From assembly GCA_050953105.1 (NCBI GenBank), contig JBMNMA010000004.1, forward strand, positions 744,001 to 808,000: a stretch of 64,000 nt of DNA, in the 5' to 3' direction. Source of the stretch: UBA1206 sp050953105 (lineage in GTDB: Bacteria > Bacillota > Clostridia > Oscillospirales > CAG-382). The notes beneath the pieces are model-generated. The model made no database searches, was not told where the DNA came from, and saw nothing but the letters and a program-made list of their open reading frames with translations. Made by a program: the position numbers and the translations under genes. Below, in pieces: positions 49,257 to 58,849 of the stretch. The number at the start of each line of letters is the position of its first letter. Within the stretch, counting starts at the first letter, position 1.

Positions 49257-51155
49257 TCACTTCAAACCGAACTGTGTTAAAATCCATTCATTTCTGCTTT
49301 CAAACCAGCTACGCAGGTAGTTAATTTCGCCCTCGTAGGTTCCGTCAGAGGGGATCCGCTCAAGGACACTGTAAACCTCTGATGTGGACCAGACGGTGTA
49401 GTTTTTTGCAAAATCGTCGCCGAATTCGTCTAAAAGCCTGTCAATTCTGTTTTTCCCCAGCTCGTTATCCTTGTATAAGTTTACAATATAAGGCTGAAGC
49501 TCAATATACCTTGCCCTAACAAGCTCGGCAAAATCATCACACTCAAACAGATATCTGTTCCACAATCCAAGACACCACCAGCCCTCCCAGGAGTTTCCTG
49601 TGGTATAGACGTTGTTGTAGTCCTTGTAATATTCTGACGAGCAGTTTCCGGCAGACAGGTCAAAGTCCCACACCGGCCCCTGATACAGCTTGCCGTCCTT
49701 TATATAAAACCTTGTGGATGAGGTGGCATAGTCCACCTGCTTGAAAAACTCCTGAACGATATAGGCATCCACAAATGACTGAATGTCAAGATACTTTGAA
49801 ATCTCATTAATGTCCCGTTTTGAAATGGCCTGCTCTGCGTTGTAAAAGAAGGTTTCTAAAAACTGACGCTGACTTGCGGTGGGATATTCGGGATCATTGA
49901 AGCCAAGAAGAATGTTATAAAACGGAGTGTATATAAAATCGGGGTTGGAATAATTGGGCCAGGGCTCAAATTCCATTAAAAATTCGTTGCCGTCTGTATC
50001 AATATCCACCCGGGTGTCCCCAACTCCAATGGATTCGCAAAGCTGATAGCACCCCTTGTAAACACCGTTGAGGTACACTTCCACAAAGGTGGATTCCTGA
50101 ACATAGGCCATGCCTATATCCGACGCCAAATCATAGGCCAGCTTGTTTCTTATCTGGGTTTTGTCATACATGTTTGCGATAAGATACCACTTCTTGGCCT
50201 TGCCCATTCCCAGCACGTTTTCCTTAGACGAAAAGCGTATATTGTAGGGTGCCTTGGCTCCGCTGGAGGTGGAATTTCCCCTTATCTTAATCTCGCTGTT
50301 GGCGTCGGTTATGGTTTCATATCTTCCCGAGGGGTCATAAACGATTATGGAACACTTGCCGTATGCGGATTTATGAACCCGGTCATAGTTTTTTGTGGTT
50401 ATGAAAACCTTGGGTATCTGGTTTTCATCTTCTAAAAAGTCTTTATCAAAACCGAAAACGCATATTTCGCTTGTCCATACATGCTCGCCGGTTATGTTGT
50501 AAACAACCCGGACATAGCGTGTTTCAATGGGTTTATCAAGAAAATAGTTATAGTAGCAGCCCGTCCATGAACCTGCCTGGAATATCTTGGCGTTCTTTAA
50601 GGATGGCGAAACCTTTACTATAGATGTAAACTCCTTGCCATCGTCGGAAACAAGATATTCCACCACCGTCAGTCTGGGATCCCCTACGCCCCATTGGTTG
50701 CCGTAGCAATCGGCACCGAAGCCGTAAACAGTTTGAACTTTACCCAAATCCACGGTGATTGTTAAGTTGTCCGAACCATAGCCTCCGATATAGGTTGACG
50801 AACCGTCGTTGGCGGTAATTCCGTCGGTCAGCTTTCCCCTGAGTTTCCTGCCTTTACTGTCATCGGCATCACCGAAACCGTCGGTGCGGTAGGCGTCGGA
50901 TATAGCAGTATAAGGCTTGCCCACGGCTATATTATAGGCATATTCCTTTGATAAAACAGGCTCTGTAACATCCGGGCCTGATGATTCGTCGGATATGCTT
51001 TCGTCTGAATTTTCGCTGTTATCCCCGCTTATATTGCTGTATTCGCCGCTTTCGCCGGATGATACCTCATCTGACGTATCTTTTCCTCCGCTCTGGCAGG
51101 CAATCAGGGAAGAAAGAAGTGCAAGGACTAATAAAAAGGCATAGAATTTCTTCAA
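49257..51155 (-). CDS. CotH-family protein kinase-like lipoprotein with discoidin-like domain
   Basis: A lipoprotein of about 632 residues. I choose a TTG start at 51155, since AGGCGG at 51164-51169 is spaced 8 nt from it and the chain then begins as a typical lipoprotein signal ending SLIAC; ATG starts at 51161 or 51182 are in frame. A Ser/Glu tether follows, then a discoidin-like domain (about 65-245) and a CotH domain (IKIRGNSTSSGAKAPYNIRF, VYLNGVYKGCYQLCESIG, GPVWDFDLSAGNCSSEYY). CotH proteins are atypical protein kinases, some of spore coats. Here an extracellular form is anchored on the membrane. Confidence 0.82.
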   Translation of the reverse strand: MKKFYAFLLVLALLSSLIACQSGGKDTSDEVSSGESGEYSNISGDNSENSDESISDESSGPDVTEPVLSKEYAYNIAVGKPYTAISDAYRTDGFGDADDSKGRKLRGKLTDGITANDGSSTYIGGYGSDNLTITVDLGKVQTVYGFGADCYGNQWGVGDPRLTVVEYLVSDDGKEFTSIVKVSPSLKNAKIFQAGSWTGCYYNYFLDKPIETRYVRVVYNITGEHVWTSEICVFGFDKDFLEDENQIPKVFITTKNYDRVHKSAYGKCSIIVYDPSGRYETITDANSEIKIRGNSTSSGAKAPYNIRFSSKENVLGMGKAKKWYLIANMYDKTQIRNKLAYDLASDIGMAYVQESTFVEVYLNGVYKGCYQLCESIGVGDTRVDIDTDGNEFLMEFEPWPNYSNPDFIYTPFYNILLGFNDPEYPTASQRQFLETFFYNAEQAISKRDINEISKYLDIQSFVDAYIVQEFFKQVDYATSSTRFYIKDGKLYQGPVWDFDLSAGNCSSEYYKDYNNVYTTGNSWEGWWCLGLWNRYLFECDDFAELVRARYIELQPYIVNLYKDNELGKNRIDRLLDEFGDDFAKNYTVWSTSEVYSVLERIPSDGTYEGEINYLRSWFESRNEWILTQFGLK

Positions 51156-51247
51156 ACACATCACCGCCTGAAAAATTTTCATCCATTATAAACTAAAGGT
51201 AAATATTTGTCCAGACTATTATTGTAAATTAAAAATTAATGCCTTTA

Positions 51248-51276
51248 TTGACATTCCCGTCCGGTTATGTTAATAT
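51248..51276 (+). promoter_or_regulatory. Predicted promoter of nagA-ROK operon
   Basis: TTGACA (51248-51253), 17-bp spacer, TAATAT (51271-51276). Its start site would lie downstream of an in-frame ATG at 51267, which supports initiation at 51297. Confidence 0.65.
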
Positions 51277-51296
51277 TTCGGCAAGAGGTGGCTGTT

Positions 51297-52415
51297 ATGG
51301 TATTAAAAAACGCATTTGTCCTTACCGGGGACAGCATAATTAAAACAGATTTAGTTATCGAAAAGGGAATAATTGCCCATATAGGTCAAACCGGTCTTGA
51401 CGGTATAGACTACTCGGGCTATACGATTGTCCCGGGATTTGTGGACACTCATATCCACGGCGCTTACGGCAGTGAATTTTCCGCACCGGACGGGGAGTTT
51501 GACCAAGGCCTTATAGCCCTTGCCAAGCAGGGAACAACCGCCGTATGTGCCACTATACGCACCCTTGAAATTAATGATATTAAAAAAGCCATAAAAAACA
51601 TTGTAAAAGAGTATAAAAGAAACCCCAAGGGGGCAAGGATTGAGGGTATCCACCTTGAAGGCCCCTTTGTGTCGTCAAAATACATAGGCGCTATGGAGCC
51701 GAAATGGCTTATCCCCCCATCGGCAGACATTATAAAAGAGCTATATGACATTTCAGAAGGACTTTTAAAAATCATAACCGTCGCTCCCGAACTGGAGGGG
51801 GCAACGGAAGCCATAAAAGCCGCCTGCAATTTAGGGATTAAGATATCCTTAGGCCACACCGGCGCAGATTACGCCACTTCACTTGCCGCCTGTGAGGCGG
51901 GGGCCACAAGGCTTACCCACACATTCAATGCGGTATCCCCCTTCCATCACCGCTTTCCCGGTGTTCTTGGCTTTTGTCTTACCGACAGCCGTATGGAATG
52001 CGAGGCAATATGCGACTTCGTCCACCTCGACCCGGCAACTGTTAAACTTATCTACCTTGCCAAAGGGGAGGACAAAATAACCATGGTAAGCGACGCCGGT
52101 GTGTTTGCCGGTCTTGGCGACGGGGAATACATTGTGGCTGGAAGAGTCCGCACCGTTAAAAACGGAGTGTGCCTGAATGACGAGGGAAAAATCGCCGGAA
52201 GCTGCTTTACCATATATAAAGGAGTAAAAAATCTACTGGATAGCGGATATGATATTAAAATTGTTTCAAAAATGGCGTCATTCAATCCGGCAAGGGCCAT
52301 AGGCATTGACGGATTTACCGGCACCATTGAAGTCGGCAAGGCAGCCGACCTTGTGGTGCTTGACGGGAACTGGTCGGTTTGCGCCACTTATGTAAGGGGG
52401 ACAAGCTATGAGTAA
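51297..52415 (+). CDS. nagA: N-acetylglucosamine-6-phosphate deacetylase
   Basis: NagA removes the acetyl group from GlcNAc-6-phosphate, giving GlcN-6-phosphate. The 372-residue amidohydrolase shows the metal site pieces VDTHIHGAYG, HLEGPFVS, LGHTGADYA, LTHTFNAVSPFHHR and the catalytic aspartate in VSDAGVFAG. A GAGGTGG ribosome binding site supports ATG 51297. It overlaps the ROK kinase gene by eight bases. The predicted route is sugar kinase then deacetylase; nagB (glucosamine-6-P deaminase) is not in the window. Confidence 0.95.
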   Translation: MVLKNAFVLTGDSIIKTDLVIEKGIIAHIGQTGLDGIDYSGYTIVPGFVDTHIHGAYGSEFSAPDGEFDQGLIALAKQGTTAVCATIRTLEINDIKKAIKNIVKEYKRNPKGARIEGIHLEGPFVSSKYIGAMEPKWLIPPSADIIKELYDISEGLLKIITVAPELEGATEAIKAACNLGIKISLGHTGADYATSLAACEAGATRLTHTFNAVSPFHHRFPGVLGFCLTDSRMECEAICDFVHLDPATVKLIYLAKGEDKITMVSDAGVFAGLGDGEYIVAGRVRTVKNGVCLNDEGKIAGSCFTIYKGVKNLLDSGYDIKIVSKMASFNPARAIGIDGFTGTIEVGKAADLVVLDGNWSVCATYVRGTSYE

Positions 52416-53346
52416 TATTATCGGCGTTGACATAGGCGGAACCAATGTGGATATCGGTGTGGTTACCGAAAATTACGAAGTCCTCGACTATAACCGGTTT
52501 AAAACCACGAAAGATTCGGTAGAGGCGTTAATCGATAATATATGCTCCACCGTCATCCCCCTTGCGGAGGTTTATGGCTGTAAGACAATCGGTATAGGCT
52601 CCCCCGGGCGGACTGCCGACAACCGCACCATTATACGGGCAGGGAATATCCCCTACAAAAACACCCCGCTGGCTGACATCGTGGAATCCAAAACCGGCCT
52701 TGAGGTTTACCTTGACAATGACGCCTCCTGCGCTTTATACGGCGAAAAATTTGCCGGAGCAGGGAAGGATGTTTCAAACATGGTGGTTATAACCATCGGC
52801 ACCGGTATCGGCGGCGGCATAATGATAGACCGTAAAACCTACCACGGCGCCAACAACCGGGCCGGGGAAATCGGCCATTTTATAATTGATATAAACGGCC
52901 GGTCCTGCTCCTGCGGCCTGCACGGCTGCTTCGAGCAGTATGCCTCGGTTAAAGCCTTTGTTACCATGGCTAAAATCGCCGCTGTCCAGAACAAAGGCTC
53001 AATATTATTTCAAATGGCAGGGGGCAACCCCGAAAACATCGGGGGAAGGCTCCCCTTCAGGGCAATGTATCTCGGCTGTGATGTGTCAAAAAAGGTTATA
53101 GAGGAATACATTTATTACCTTGCCTGCGGCATAAACAGCCTGAATAAAATTTTTCAGCCCGACGTTTTCGTCCTCACCGGAGGGTTGGTAAACGAAGGCC
53201 CGGTTATAACCGATATGTTAAAGCCCCATCTGCTTTCGGATGTCAATGTAAAAATATCCCCGTTAAACGGAAAAGCCGGCCTTATAGGCGCGGCCTTGAT
53301 AAAAAAAGAAAGGGAAAGCTATGCTTTCCCCTGTGAGAATGTATAA
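52408..53346 (+). CDS. ROK-family sugar kinase
   Basis: A 312-residue ROK kinase. It starts IIGVDIGGTNVDIGVV (ATP loop), has the catalytic DNDASCALYGE and TIGTGIGGGIMID, and the zinc signature CSCGLHGCFEQYAS. Coupling to nagA suggests a GlcNAc (or ManNAc) kinase feeding NagA; glucokinase activity is the alternative. Its 3' end overlaps the convergent galM gene by 28 bases. Confidence 0.88.
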   Translation: MSNIIGVDIGGTNVDIGVVTENYEVLDYNRFKTTKDSVEALIDNICSTVIPLAEVYGCKTIGIGSPGRTADNRTIIRAGNIPYKNTPLADIVESKTGLEVYLDNDASCALYGEKFAGAGKDVSNMVVITIGTGIGGGIMIDRKTYHGANNRAGEIGHFIIDINGRSCSCGLHGCFEQYASVKAFVTMAKIAAVQNKGSILFQMAGGNPENIGGRLPFRAMYLGCDVSKKVIEEYIYYLACGINSLNKIFQPDVFVLTGGLVNEGPVITDMLKPHLLSDVNVKISPLNGKAGLIGAALIKKERESYAFPCENV

Positions 53347-54290
53347 ACTGTCTTTGACCTGAACGGCTTTTCGGGGGTTATTACGCAGGACGGGAAAGCG
53401 GGCTTGTTAGGTGTGTCGGGATAATACTGGGTTTCTATGCAAAAGCCCTCCCGCTTTGAAAAATATCCGTCAAGAAAATTGCCTGTGTAAAACTGAAATC
53501 CCGGCATATCGGTGGTTACCGTCAGTGTCATGCCGGTGTCCGGCATATATACCTTTGCCGCCTGGCGCAATCCTTCGCCGTTTATAATAAAGTTATGGTC
53601 ATACCCAGACGTAATATCAAGCTGTCCGCCGTGGTTTATATCACGGCCTATTCTTTTATATTCACGAAAATCAAAGGGGGTGGAATCGACTGCGGTAATT
53701 TCTCCGGTAGGAATTAAATATTTATCCACCGGGGTGTAATAGTCGGCGTTAAAGACAGCCTCGCAGTCGTCTATATCCCCGTTGGGGTTGAAATAGGTGT
53801 GGTTTGTAAGGTTAATAACCGTGGGCTTGTCGGTTTTGGCAAGATAGGTTACCATAAGGGAGGAGCCGAGAACATAATATTTTATCTTAACATCCACGTT
53901 CCCCGGAAAAATACCCTCTCGGTCGGTTAAGGACAAAATTGCCGAAGAATGGGAGCAGTCCACCTTGAAAGTCTGCCTGTCGTAGCCGTTATATCCGCCA
54001 TGAAGGCAGTTTTTGCCGTTGTCGTTTTTGTCAAGCTTATATTCCACGCCGTCAAGGGTAAAGGCGGCGTTGGCAATGCGGTTGGCATATCTCCCCACCA
54101 CAGCACCAAGATACAGATTGTCGGTTTTATACGAATCTGAAGGCAGGGAATCACCCTCGCCGTCGGATTCTTCCGGATAAGCAAGGCATAAGTTCCCGTC
54201 AAAGAAGGGGGATTTAATAGACGTTATCCTGCCGCCGAGGTCAAGGAACTTTACTTCAAGAAATTCACTTTGTAAAACATACTGTCTCAT
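53319..54290 (-). CDS. galM: Aldose 1-epimerase (mutarotase)
   Basis: A 323-residue galactose-mutarotase family protein that interconverts sugar anomers. Motifs: GAVVGRYANRIANAAFTLDG, the catalytic-histidine region LHGGYNGYDR, INLTNHTYFNP, and the C-terminal ETQYYPDTPNKPAFP with the base. Complete. It is convergent with, and overlaps, the ROK gene, and ATG-overlaps the GDPD gene upstream on the minus strand. Confidence 0.93.
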   Translation of the reverse strand: MRQYVLQSEFLEVKFLDLGGRITSIKSPFFDGNLCLAYPEESDGEGDSLPSDSYKTDNLYLGAVVGRYANRIANAAFTLDGVEYKLDKNDNGKNCLHGGYNGYDRQTFKVDCSHSSAILSLTDREGIFPGNVDVKIKYYVLGSSLMVTYLAKTDKPTVINLTNHTYFNPNGDIDDCEAVFNADYYTPVDKYLIPTGEITAVDSTPFDFREYKRIGRDINHGGQLDITSGYDHNFIINGEGLRQAAKVYMPDTGMTLTVTTDMPGFQFYTGNFLDGYFSKREGFCIETQYYPDTPNKPAFPSCVITPEKPFRSKTVYTFSQGKA

Positions 54291-55084
54291 GGCTCAAAAC
54301 CCTCGAAAATAATAATTTTACCCTTTTTCTCAAGCCTTTCGGCATCATTACGGTTTTCCACCGTCCAGAAGGCAAAGGGGGATAAAAACAGCTTTGGTAT
54401 AATGTGAATATAGGTGTTTATATTTTCATGGTGAATGCAAATAAAATCCGGCCTTGAGGCAAAGTTTAATGTAAGGCTGGCCACTATACACGCCGCCGTA
54501 GACCGGGCAATACCTCCGGAAATCAGATGCCGGCTTATAAGCTGCCCCCGGGGAATGGAGGGCATATTTTTTCTAAACCATTTAAGCATAAACGGATTAA
54601 AGGACTGGACAATAAATTTTCCGTTATGCCTTTTTAAAACCTCTGCCGTCTTTTCGCAAAGCAGGGTGTAACTTGATATGGTTTTTAGCTCTATTAAAAA
54701 CTCCGCTTTCCCTTCAAGCAGCGTTAAAACATAGTCTAAAGAGGGAATAGACTCGTCGGTTCCTGAAAGCTTAAACCGGGATAGCTCGTCATAGGTATAA
54801 TCCTTAACCTTTCCCTTAATGCCGCACAGCCGTTCAAGAGAGTAGTCGTGGAACACCACCGGCACGTTGTCTTTTGAAAGGTTTACGTCAAGCTCAATGC
54901 CGTAACCCTTCTCAGCCGCCTTAATAAAGGCCGCAAGGGAGTTTTCGGGGGTGTTTTCATCATGCAGCCCCCGGTGAGCAAAGTATCTGCCGTAATGCTT
55001 TAGCGAATTTCGTCCTATTAATTTGGGTGAAACAAGAAAAATATAAAGGCAAATAATAGAAATAACAAGGAAAATATGCCACAT
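54287..55084 (-). CDS. Membrane-anchored glycerophosphodiester phosphodiesterase
   Basis: A 265-residue GDPD-family enzyme that cleaves glycerophosphodiesters into glycerol-3-phosphate and alcohol. One N-terminal span (about 1-20) suggests membrane anchoring. The core has FAHRGLHDENTPENSLAAF, GIELDVNLSKDNVPVVFHDY with the catalytic His and Glu/Asp, and FLIELKT. Complete TIM-barrel length. It begins directly after the nth stop and overlaps galM by four bases; wall or membrane lipid turnover is a reasonable role. Confidence 0.9.
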   Translation of the reverse strand: MWHIFLVISIICLYIFLVSPKLIGRNSLKHYGRYFAHRGLHDENTPENSLAAFIKAAEKGYGIELDVNLSKDNVPVVFHDYSLERLCGIKGKVKDYTYDELSRFKLSGTDESIPSLDYVLTLLEGKAEFLIELKTISSYTLLCEKTAEVLKRHNGKFIVQSFNPFMLKWFRKNMPSIPRGQLISRHLISGGIARSTAACIVASLTLNFASRPDFICIHHENINTYIHIIPKLFLSPFAFWTVENRNDAERLEKKGKIIIFEGFEP

Positions 55085-55714
55085 TTATTTTACTCCGGCG
55101 CAAAGACCTCTCTTGTGTAAAAAGCATTGTTCGCATTTCGGGTTTTGGGCTTTACAGTATTCTCTGCCGAAAACCACGGCTCTATGACAAAAGCCGGCCT
55201 GAAGATCAATAGGTATAAGCGGCGACAGGGTTTTTTCCACCACATGGGGGTTTTTGGAATTAACAAAGCCAAGGCGGTTGGATATGCGTATAAGATGTGT
55301 GTCGGCAACAATTCCGCCAAGACCGAAAACGTCCCCGCGGATAAGGTTGGCCACTTTACGCCCCACACCGCCCAGTTTAAGCAGGTTTTCCATTTCGCAG
55401 GGGATTTTCCCGTCAAAATCCTCAATTAAGGTTTTACAGCATTTGCGTATCGATTTTGCTTTAGTGTTGTAAAATCCGGCGGAATATATGTATTTTTCAA
55501 GCTCCCCCGGTTCGGAATCGGCAATGGACTGGGCATCGGGAAAACGCTCAAAAAGTGCCTTTGATATGGCGTTTACTTGTTTATCGGTGCATTGGGCTGA
55601 CAATATTGCCATAACCAGAAGCCTAAACGGATCCCCCTCATGCTCAAGGCCGCCCCGGACGTCGGGATATTCCTCATAAAAAGCCTTTACGACGGCATTA
55701 ATTCTATCATTCAT
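55085..55714 (-). CDS. nth: Endonuclease III
   Basis: A 209-residue base-excision-repair glycosylase/AP lyase for oxidised pyrimidines. It has the helix-hairpin-helix LLKLGGVGRKVANLIRG with the catalytic lysine, the catalytic aspartate in VADTHLIRISNRLG and the C-terminal 4Fe-4S ligands in YCKAQNPKCEQCFLHKRGLC. Complete. It overlaps the DUF4364 gene by eight bases. Confidence 0.95.
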   Translation of the reverse strand: MNDRINAVVKAFYEEYPDVRGGLEHEGDPFRLLVMAILSAQCTDKQVNAISKALFERFPDAQSIADSEPGELEKYIYSAGFYNTKAKSIRKCCKTLIEDFDGKIPCEMENLLKLGGVGRKVANLIRGDVFGLGGIVADTHLIRISNRLGFVNSKNPHVVEKTLSPLIPIDLQAGFCHRAVVFGREYCKAQNPKCEQCFLHKRGLCAGVK

Positions 55715-56243
55715 CGAATATATAATTTACATCTCCCGAAAGGAGGGCTAAAACCCCCTTGTATATATTTTCCGCTCTTTCGTCATAGTTATGCTTTAAA
55801 GTCTCGGCATAATATTTTTCGGTTAAAAATACATTTAAATCAAGCAGCTTGCGGTTGTTGTCGGCAATAACGCAGTTTAACACATATCCGCCGTCTTTTT
55901 CGGTAACCGTTGACGTTATGCGGTTTCCAGTTTTATAAAAAGCCAAAAGACGAAGTGCCGACCGCAATGCTTTTTCTCTGACAGAGGTAAACAAACGCAT
56001 TTCCACGTTTTCCACAGCCATTTCGCCTACTTCCGAAATACGGTACAGGCTTTTTTCACCCGGAATTTCCTCAATCTGCCCGCTTTCGACAAGCTCGCCG
56101 AAACAAATGGAAAAGTCAAAATAGTTCACAAACCCGTCCTGAATAACGATATCGTTTATCGTTGAATATTCAAGGGGCTCCTTTATGTTTTTCAGCAGAA
56201 ACAGTATAAAAATCTTTATGTCAAGCTTGTCGGTTAACTCCAT
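55707..56243 (-). CDS. DUF4364 family protein
   Basis: A 178-residue protein matching the DUF4364 pattern of Clostridia. The N-terminal part looks like a winged helix: DIKIFILFLLKNIKEPLEY, INDIVIQDGFVNYFDFSICF, GELVESGQIEEI. This suggests a DNA-binding or transcription-linked role, but none is established. It is first in the minus-strand set DUF4364-nth-GDPD-galM. Confidence 0.85.
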   Translation of the reverse strand: MELTDKLDIKIFILFLLKNIKEPLEYSTINDIVIQDGFVNYFDFSICFGELVESGQIEEIPGEKSLYRISEVGEMAVENVEMRLFTSVREKALRSALRLLAFYKTGNRITSTVTEKDGGYVLNCVIADNNRKLLDLNVFLTEKYYAETLKHNYDERAENIYKGVLALLSGDVNYIFDE

Positions 56244-56276
56244 CTTATTTATCCTCTTTTATTATATTCTCTTATT

Positions 56277-56305
56277 ATATTACAATAAATTTATTTAAAA
56301 AACAA
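56277..56305 (-). promoter_or_regulatory. Possible promoter of DUF4364-nth operon
   Basis: On the minus strand: TTGTTT (56300-56305), 17-bp spacer, TAATAT (56277-56282), in very AT-rich DNA. Weak evidence. Confidence 0.4.
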
Positions 56306-56319
56306 GACCAATTTTCGTA

Positions 56320-56351
56320 TTGCATTTTACCGTCAATTAAGCTATAATTGA
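56320..56351 (+). promoter_or_regulatory. Predicted promoter of the Rnf-like operon
   Basis: TTGCAT (56320-56325), 17-bp spacer, TATAAT (56343-56348). A 7-bp palindrome TCAATTA-AGCTA-TAATTGA (56333-56351) covers the -10, so a regulator may act here. Confidence 0.6.
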
Positions 56352-56417
56352 TTGATATAAACGGTAGCTTATTATGCAAAATGCAAATTACACTACTTTT
56401 TGGGGATAAGGTTTACA

Positions 56418-57842
56418 ATGGCAATGAAGTTTCAGGGAGGCATAAGGCTTTCCGAATACATGAATACAAAAAATCTACCCATAACCCTTTCAGACAATCC
56501 CCCGGTGGTAACCCTTCCCCTTGACGGCGGGCTTGAACCTCTGGTGGATGCCGGGACTTATGTTAAAAAATATGAGGTTGTGGCAAAAAACAATGACGGC
56601 TTTATACTACCGTCCCCCATTGCCGGCAGGGTGCTGGCGTCGGAGAAGGAGTATATAATTTTAGAAAATTCGGGTAAACCCGACTCATTGCCCCCGGACC
56701 CGGAAAAACCCGGCTCAATAGACGAAATTACCTTTGAAAGCCTTATCGAATACACAAAAAAATACGGTATAACCGGTGCCTTTTCGGGCATTCCCCTTTA
56801 TAAAAAGCTTGTGGAAGCCTACGGAAAAGGGGAAAGGCTGATAATAAACTGTATCGAATCCGACCCCTCCTCAGGTCATGTCCGGTCAATGACCACCCGG
56901 TATGCCCGGGAGCTGATTTTGGGGATAAAAATCATCATGAAGGCCATGGGGATAAAAAAAGCGGTTATCGCCCTTGATAAAAAGCATGATGAATCATGTG
57001 AAGCCGTTAGAAAGCATATAGACGAAAAATCCGGCATGGTTATAGCCTATCTCAGTATGAAGTATCCCTTAGGCAACGAAAGACTGCTATTAAATGCCAT
57101 TTACAACACCGAATTTTCCGCCGACAGGGAAGTCTGGCAGGCAGGTTATCCGGTTATTTCAGCCGAAACGGTGATAAATCTTTACGAATCCCTGCGGGAC
57201 GGGCTGCCGGTGGTTTACAAAACCCTAACCCTATCGGGGGACGCCCTGGCAAAACCCATGAATATAAAGGTTCCCGTTGGCACCCATATAGGGCAAATTT
57301 TTTCGTGTCTGGAAGTCAACGAAAAAGTCCAGCGTATTTATGTGGTAAACGGCCTTATAAACGGCTTTGCCGTAGGGGAGGACACACCGGTATCCCCAAA
57401 CACCAACACAGCCTTTGTCATTGCCAAAACCAAGGTTAAAAAAGGCAGCTGCCTTAAATGCGCCCGCTGCACCACCATCTGCCCCATGCACCTTGTTCCC
57501 TTTAAGTTCCACGAAAACCACGAAACGGGAGAACATGAGGAAAACATTGCCCTTGGCCTTTACAACTGCATTGAATGCGGCTGCTGCGCCTATATTTGCG
57601 CCGGCAAGGTGGATTTGCTCGGCGATATAAGGGCGGAAAAATATCAAACCCTTACAAAAGAAGAAAAAGAAATCCAAACCATGATTTTCGAACCCGTCTG
57701 CGTCCAGATGCCGGATGACGATTATATAAAATCCGACACGCAAAACGGCAAAGACAAAATAGAAATAGAAGAAAAAGCACAAGACAGCGAAGCAACGCCA
57801 GAAGAAGAAACTGACAATACAGGGGAGGGAATTGAACAATGA
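56418..57842 (+). CDS. RnfC-like subunit, divergent in FMN/NADH site
   Basis: A 474-residue protein homologous to RnfC, the peripheral NADH-side subunit of the Rnf complex. It keeps the N-terminal barrel-sandwich (MKFQGGIRL, SPIAGRVLA) and the SLBB-type segment LSGDALAKPMNIKVPVGT. Two ferredoxin sites are present, CLKCARCTTICPM and CIECGCCAYICA. The FMN/NADH loop that in RnfC/NuoF reads GxGGAGFPT is GITGAFSGIPLY here, and NGAECEP-like is NCIESDPSS. The C-terminal tail is Glu-rich. AAGG before ATG 56418. Coupled to rnfD by ATGA. Confidence 0.82.
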   Translation: MAMKFQGGIRLSEYMNTKNLPITLSDNPPVVTLPLDGGLEPLVDAGTYVKKYEVVAKNNDGFILPSPIAGRVLASEKEYIILENSGKPDSLPPDPEKPGSIDEITFESLIEYTKKYGITGAFSGIPLYKKLVEAYGKGERLIINCIESDPSSGHVRSMTTRYARELILGIKIIMKAMGIKKAVIALDKKHDESCEAVRKHIDEKSGMVIAYLSMKYPLGNERLLLNAIYNTEFSADREVWQAGYPVISAETVINLYESLRDGLPVVYKTLTLSGDALAKPMNIKVPVGTHIGQIFSCLEVNEKVQRIYVVNGLINGFAVGEDTPVSPNTNTAFVIAKTKVKKGSCLKCARCTTICPMHLVPFKFHENHETGEHEENIALGLYNCIECGCCAYICAGKVDLLGDIRAEKYQTLTKEEKEIQTMIFEPVCVQMPDDDYIKSDTQNGKDKIEIEEKAQDSEATPEEETDNTGEGIEQ

Positions 57843-58825
57843 CAGGTCGTCCCGTTGCCCCTTTTACAAGACACCTTGACACCTCCCGGACAATAACCAT
57901 TGACGTGCTTATTGCCATGCTCCCCTCGGCGGTATGGGGGGTGTATGTGTATGGCCTCCGGTGTATTACCATAATGGCTCTTTCGGTGGTATCGGCGGTA
58001 ATATTTGAATTTCTGTTTTCCCGCTATATATTAAAATCAAACAGTATATCAGACCTTTCCTGCATTATCACCGGACTGCTTGTTGCCTTCGCCCTGCCCG
58101 TATCGGTGCCGTTATGGGTGCCGGTGTTTGCCTCCTTTGCCGGAATAATTATAGGCAAGGAGCTTTTCGGGGGTATAGGCAAAAATCTGTTTAATCCGGC
58201 AGCCACAGGAATCTGCCTGTCCTACGCCCTGTTTCCGGGTACCTTAAACTACTTTACCAAACCCTTTGAATATTTTCCGGCGTTAGCCTTTAACGTGCCC
58301 ACCGAACTGATAGAGCAAAACCATGTGGTTACCGCTCTGGACAACCTTAAGGAAGGCACCGTCCAGGTTTCGGCAATAGCCGACGACTTTTACGGCACCG
58401 CCGCAGGCAGCATAGGTGAGCTTTCGGCTTTGCTCCTGCTTATCGGCTTTGCTTATCTGCTGTTTAAGCGGGTTATTCATTTTAACTCCGCCTTTGCCTA
58501 TACCATGACAATAGTTTTATTGTCCTATTTAATCAGTTATGTGGACAGCGAACCCATTGATTTTATAAAAATCCAGCTTTTCACCGGCCCCACCATGCTA
58601 ATAATGGTGTTTATGCTAAACGACTACACTACCACCCCCACCACCAGTCTGGGGCGTGTGGTTTTCGCCGTTCTGCTGGGTGCTGGGATAGTGGGTATGA
58701 GATATTACGGGCTTACCCATTTTGGGGAATATTATGTTCTGCTGGTGGTAAACGCCCTGTCGCCTATAATTGAAAAATACACCTATGCCCGGGTTTTCGG
58801 CTCCAAAATAAGGACACAGCCGTAA
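57839..58825 (+). CDS. RnfD-like membrane subunit
   Basis: A 328-residue polytopic protein of the RnfD/NqrB family. It starts with APFTRHLDTSRTITIDVLIA, and has GKELFGGIGKNLFNPAA and DYTTTPTTSLGRV, both typical of the family, and about nine spans. The threonine that carries covalent FMN in RnfD lies in a SGAT-PL motif; the aligned segment here is NHVVTALDNLKEG, so a Thr is present although the motif is degenerate. It is the second gene of a three-gene operon; no rnfG or apbE is nearby. Confidence 0.87.
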   Translation: MTGRPVAPFTRHLDTSRTITIDVLIAMLPSAVWGVYVYGLRCITIMALSVVSAVIFEFLFSRYILKSNSISDLSCIITGLLVAFALPVSVPLWVPVFASFAGIIIGKELFGGIGKNLFNPAATGICLSYALFPGTLNYFTKPFEYFPALAFNVPTELIEQNHVVTALDNLKEGTVQVSAIADDFYGTAAGSIGELSALLLLIGFAYLLFKRVIHFNSAFAYTMTIVLLSYLISYVDSEPIDFIKIQLFTGPTMLIMVFMLNDYTTTPTTSLGRVVFAVLLGAGIVGMRYYGLTHFGEYYVLLVVNALSPIIEKYTYARVFGSKIRTQP

Positions 58826-58849
58826 AAAACCAAAGAAAGCAGGTGAGTT

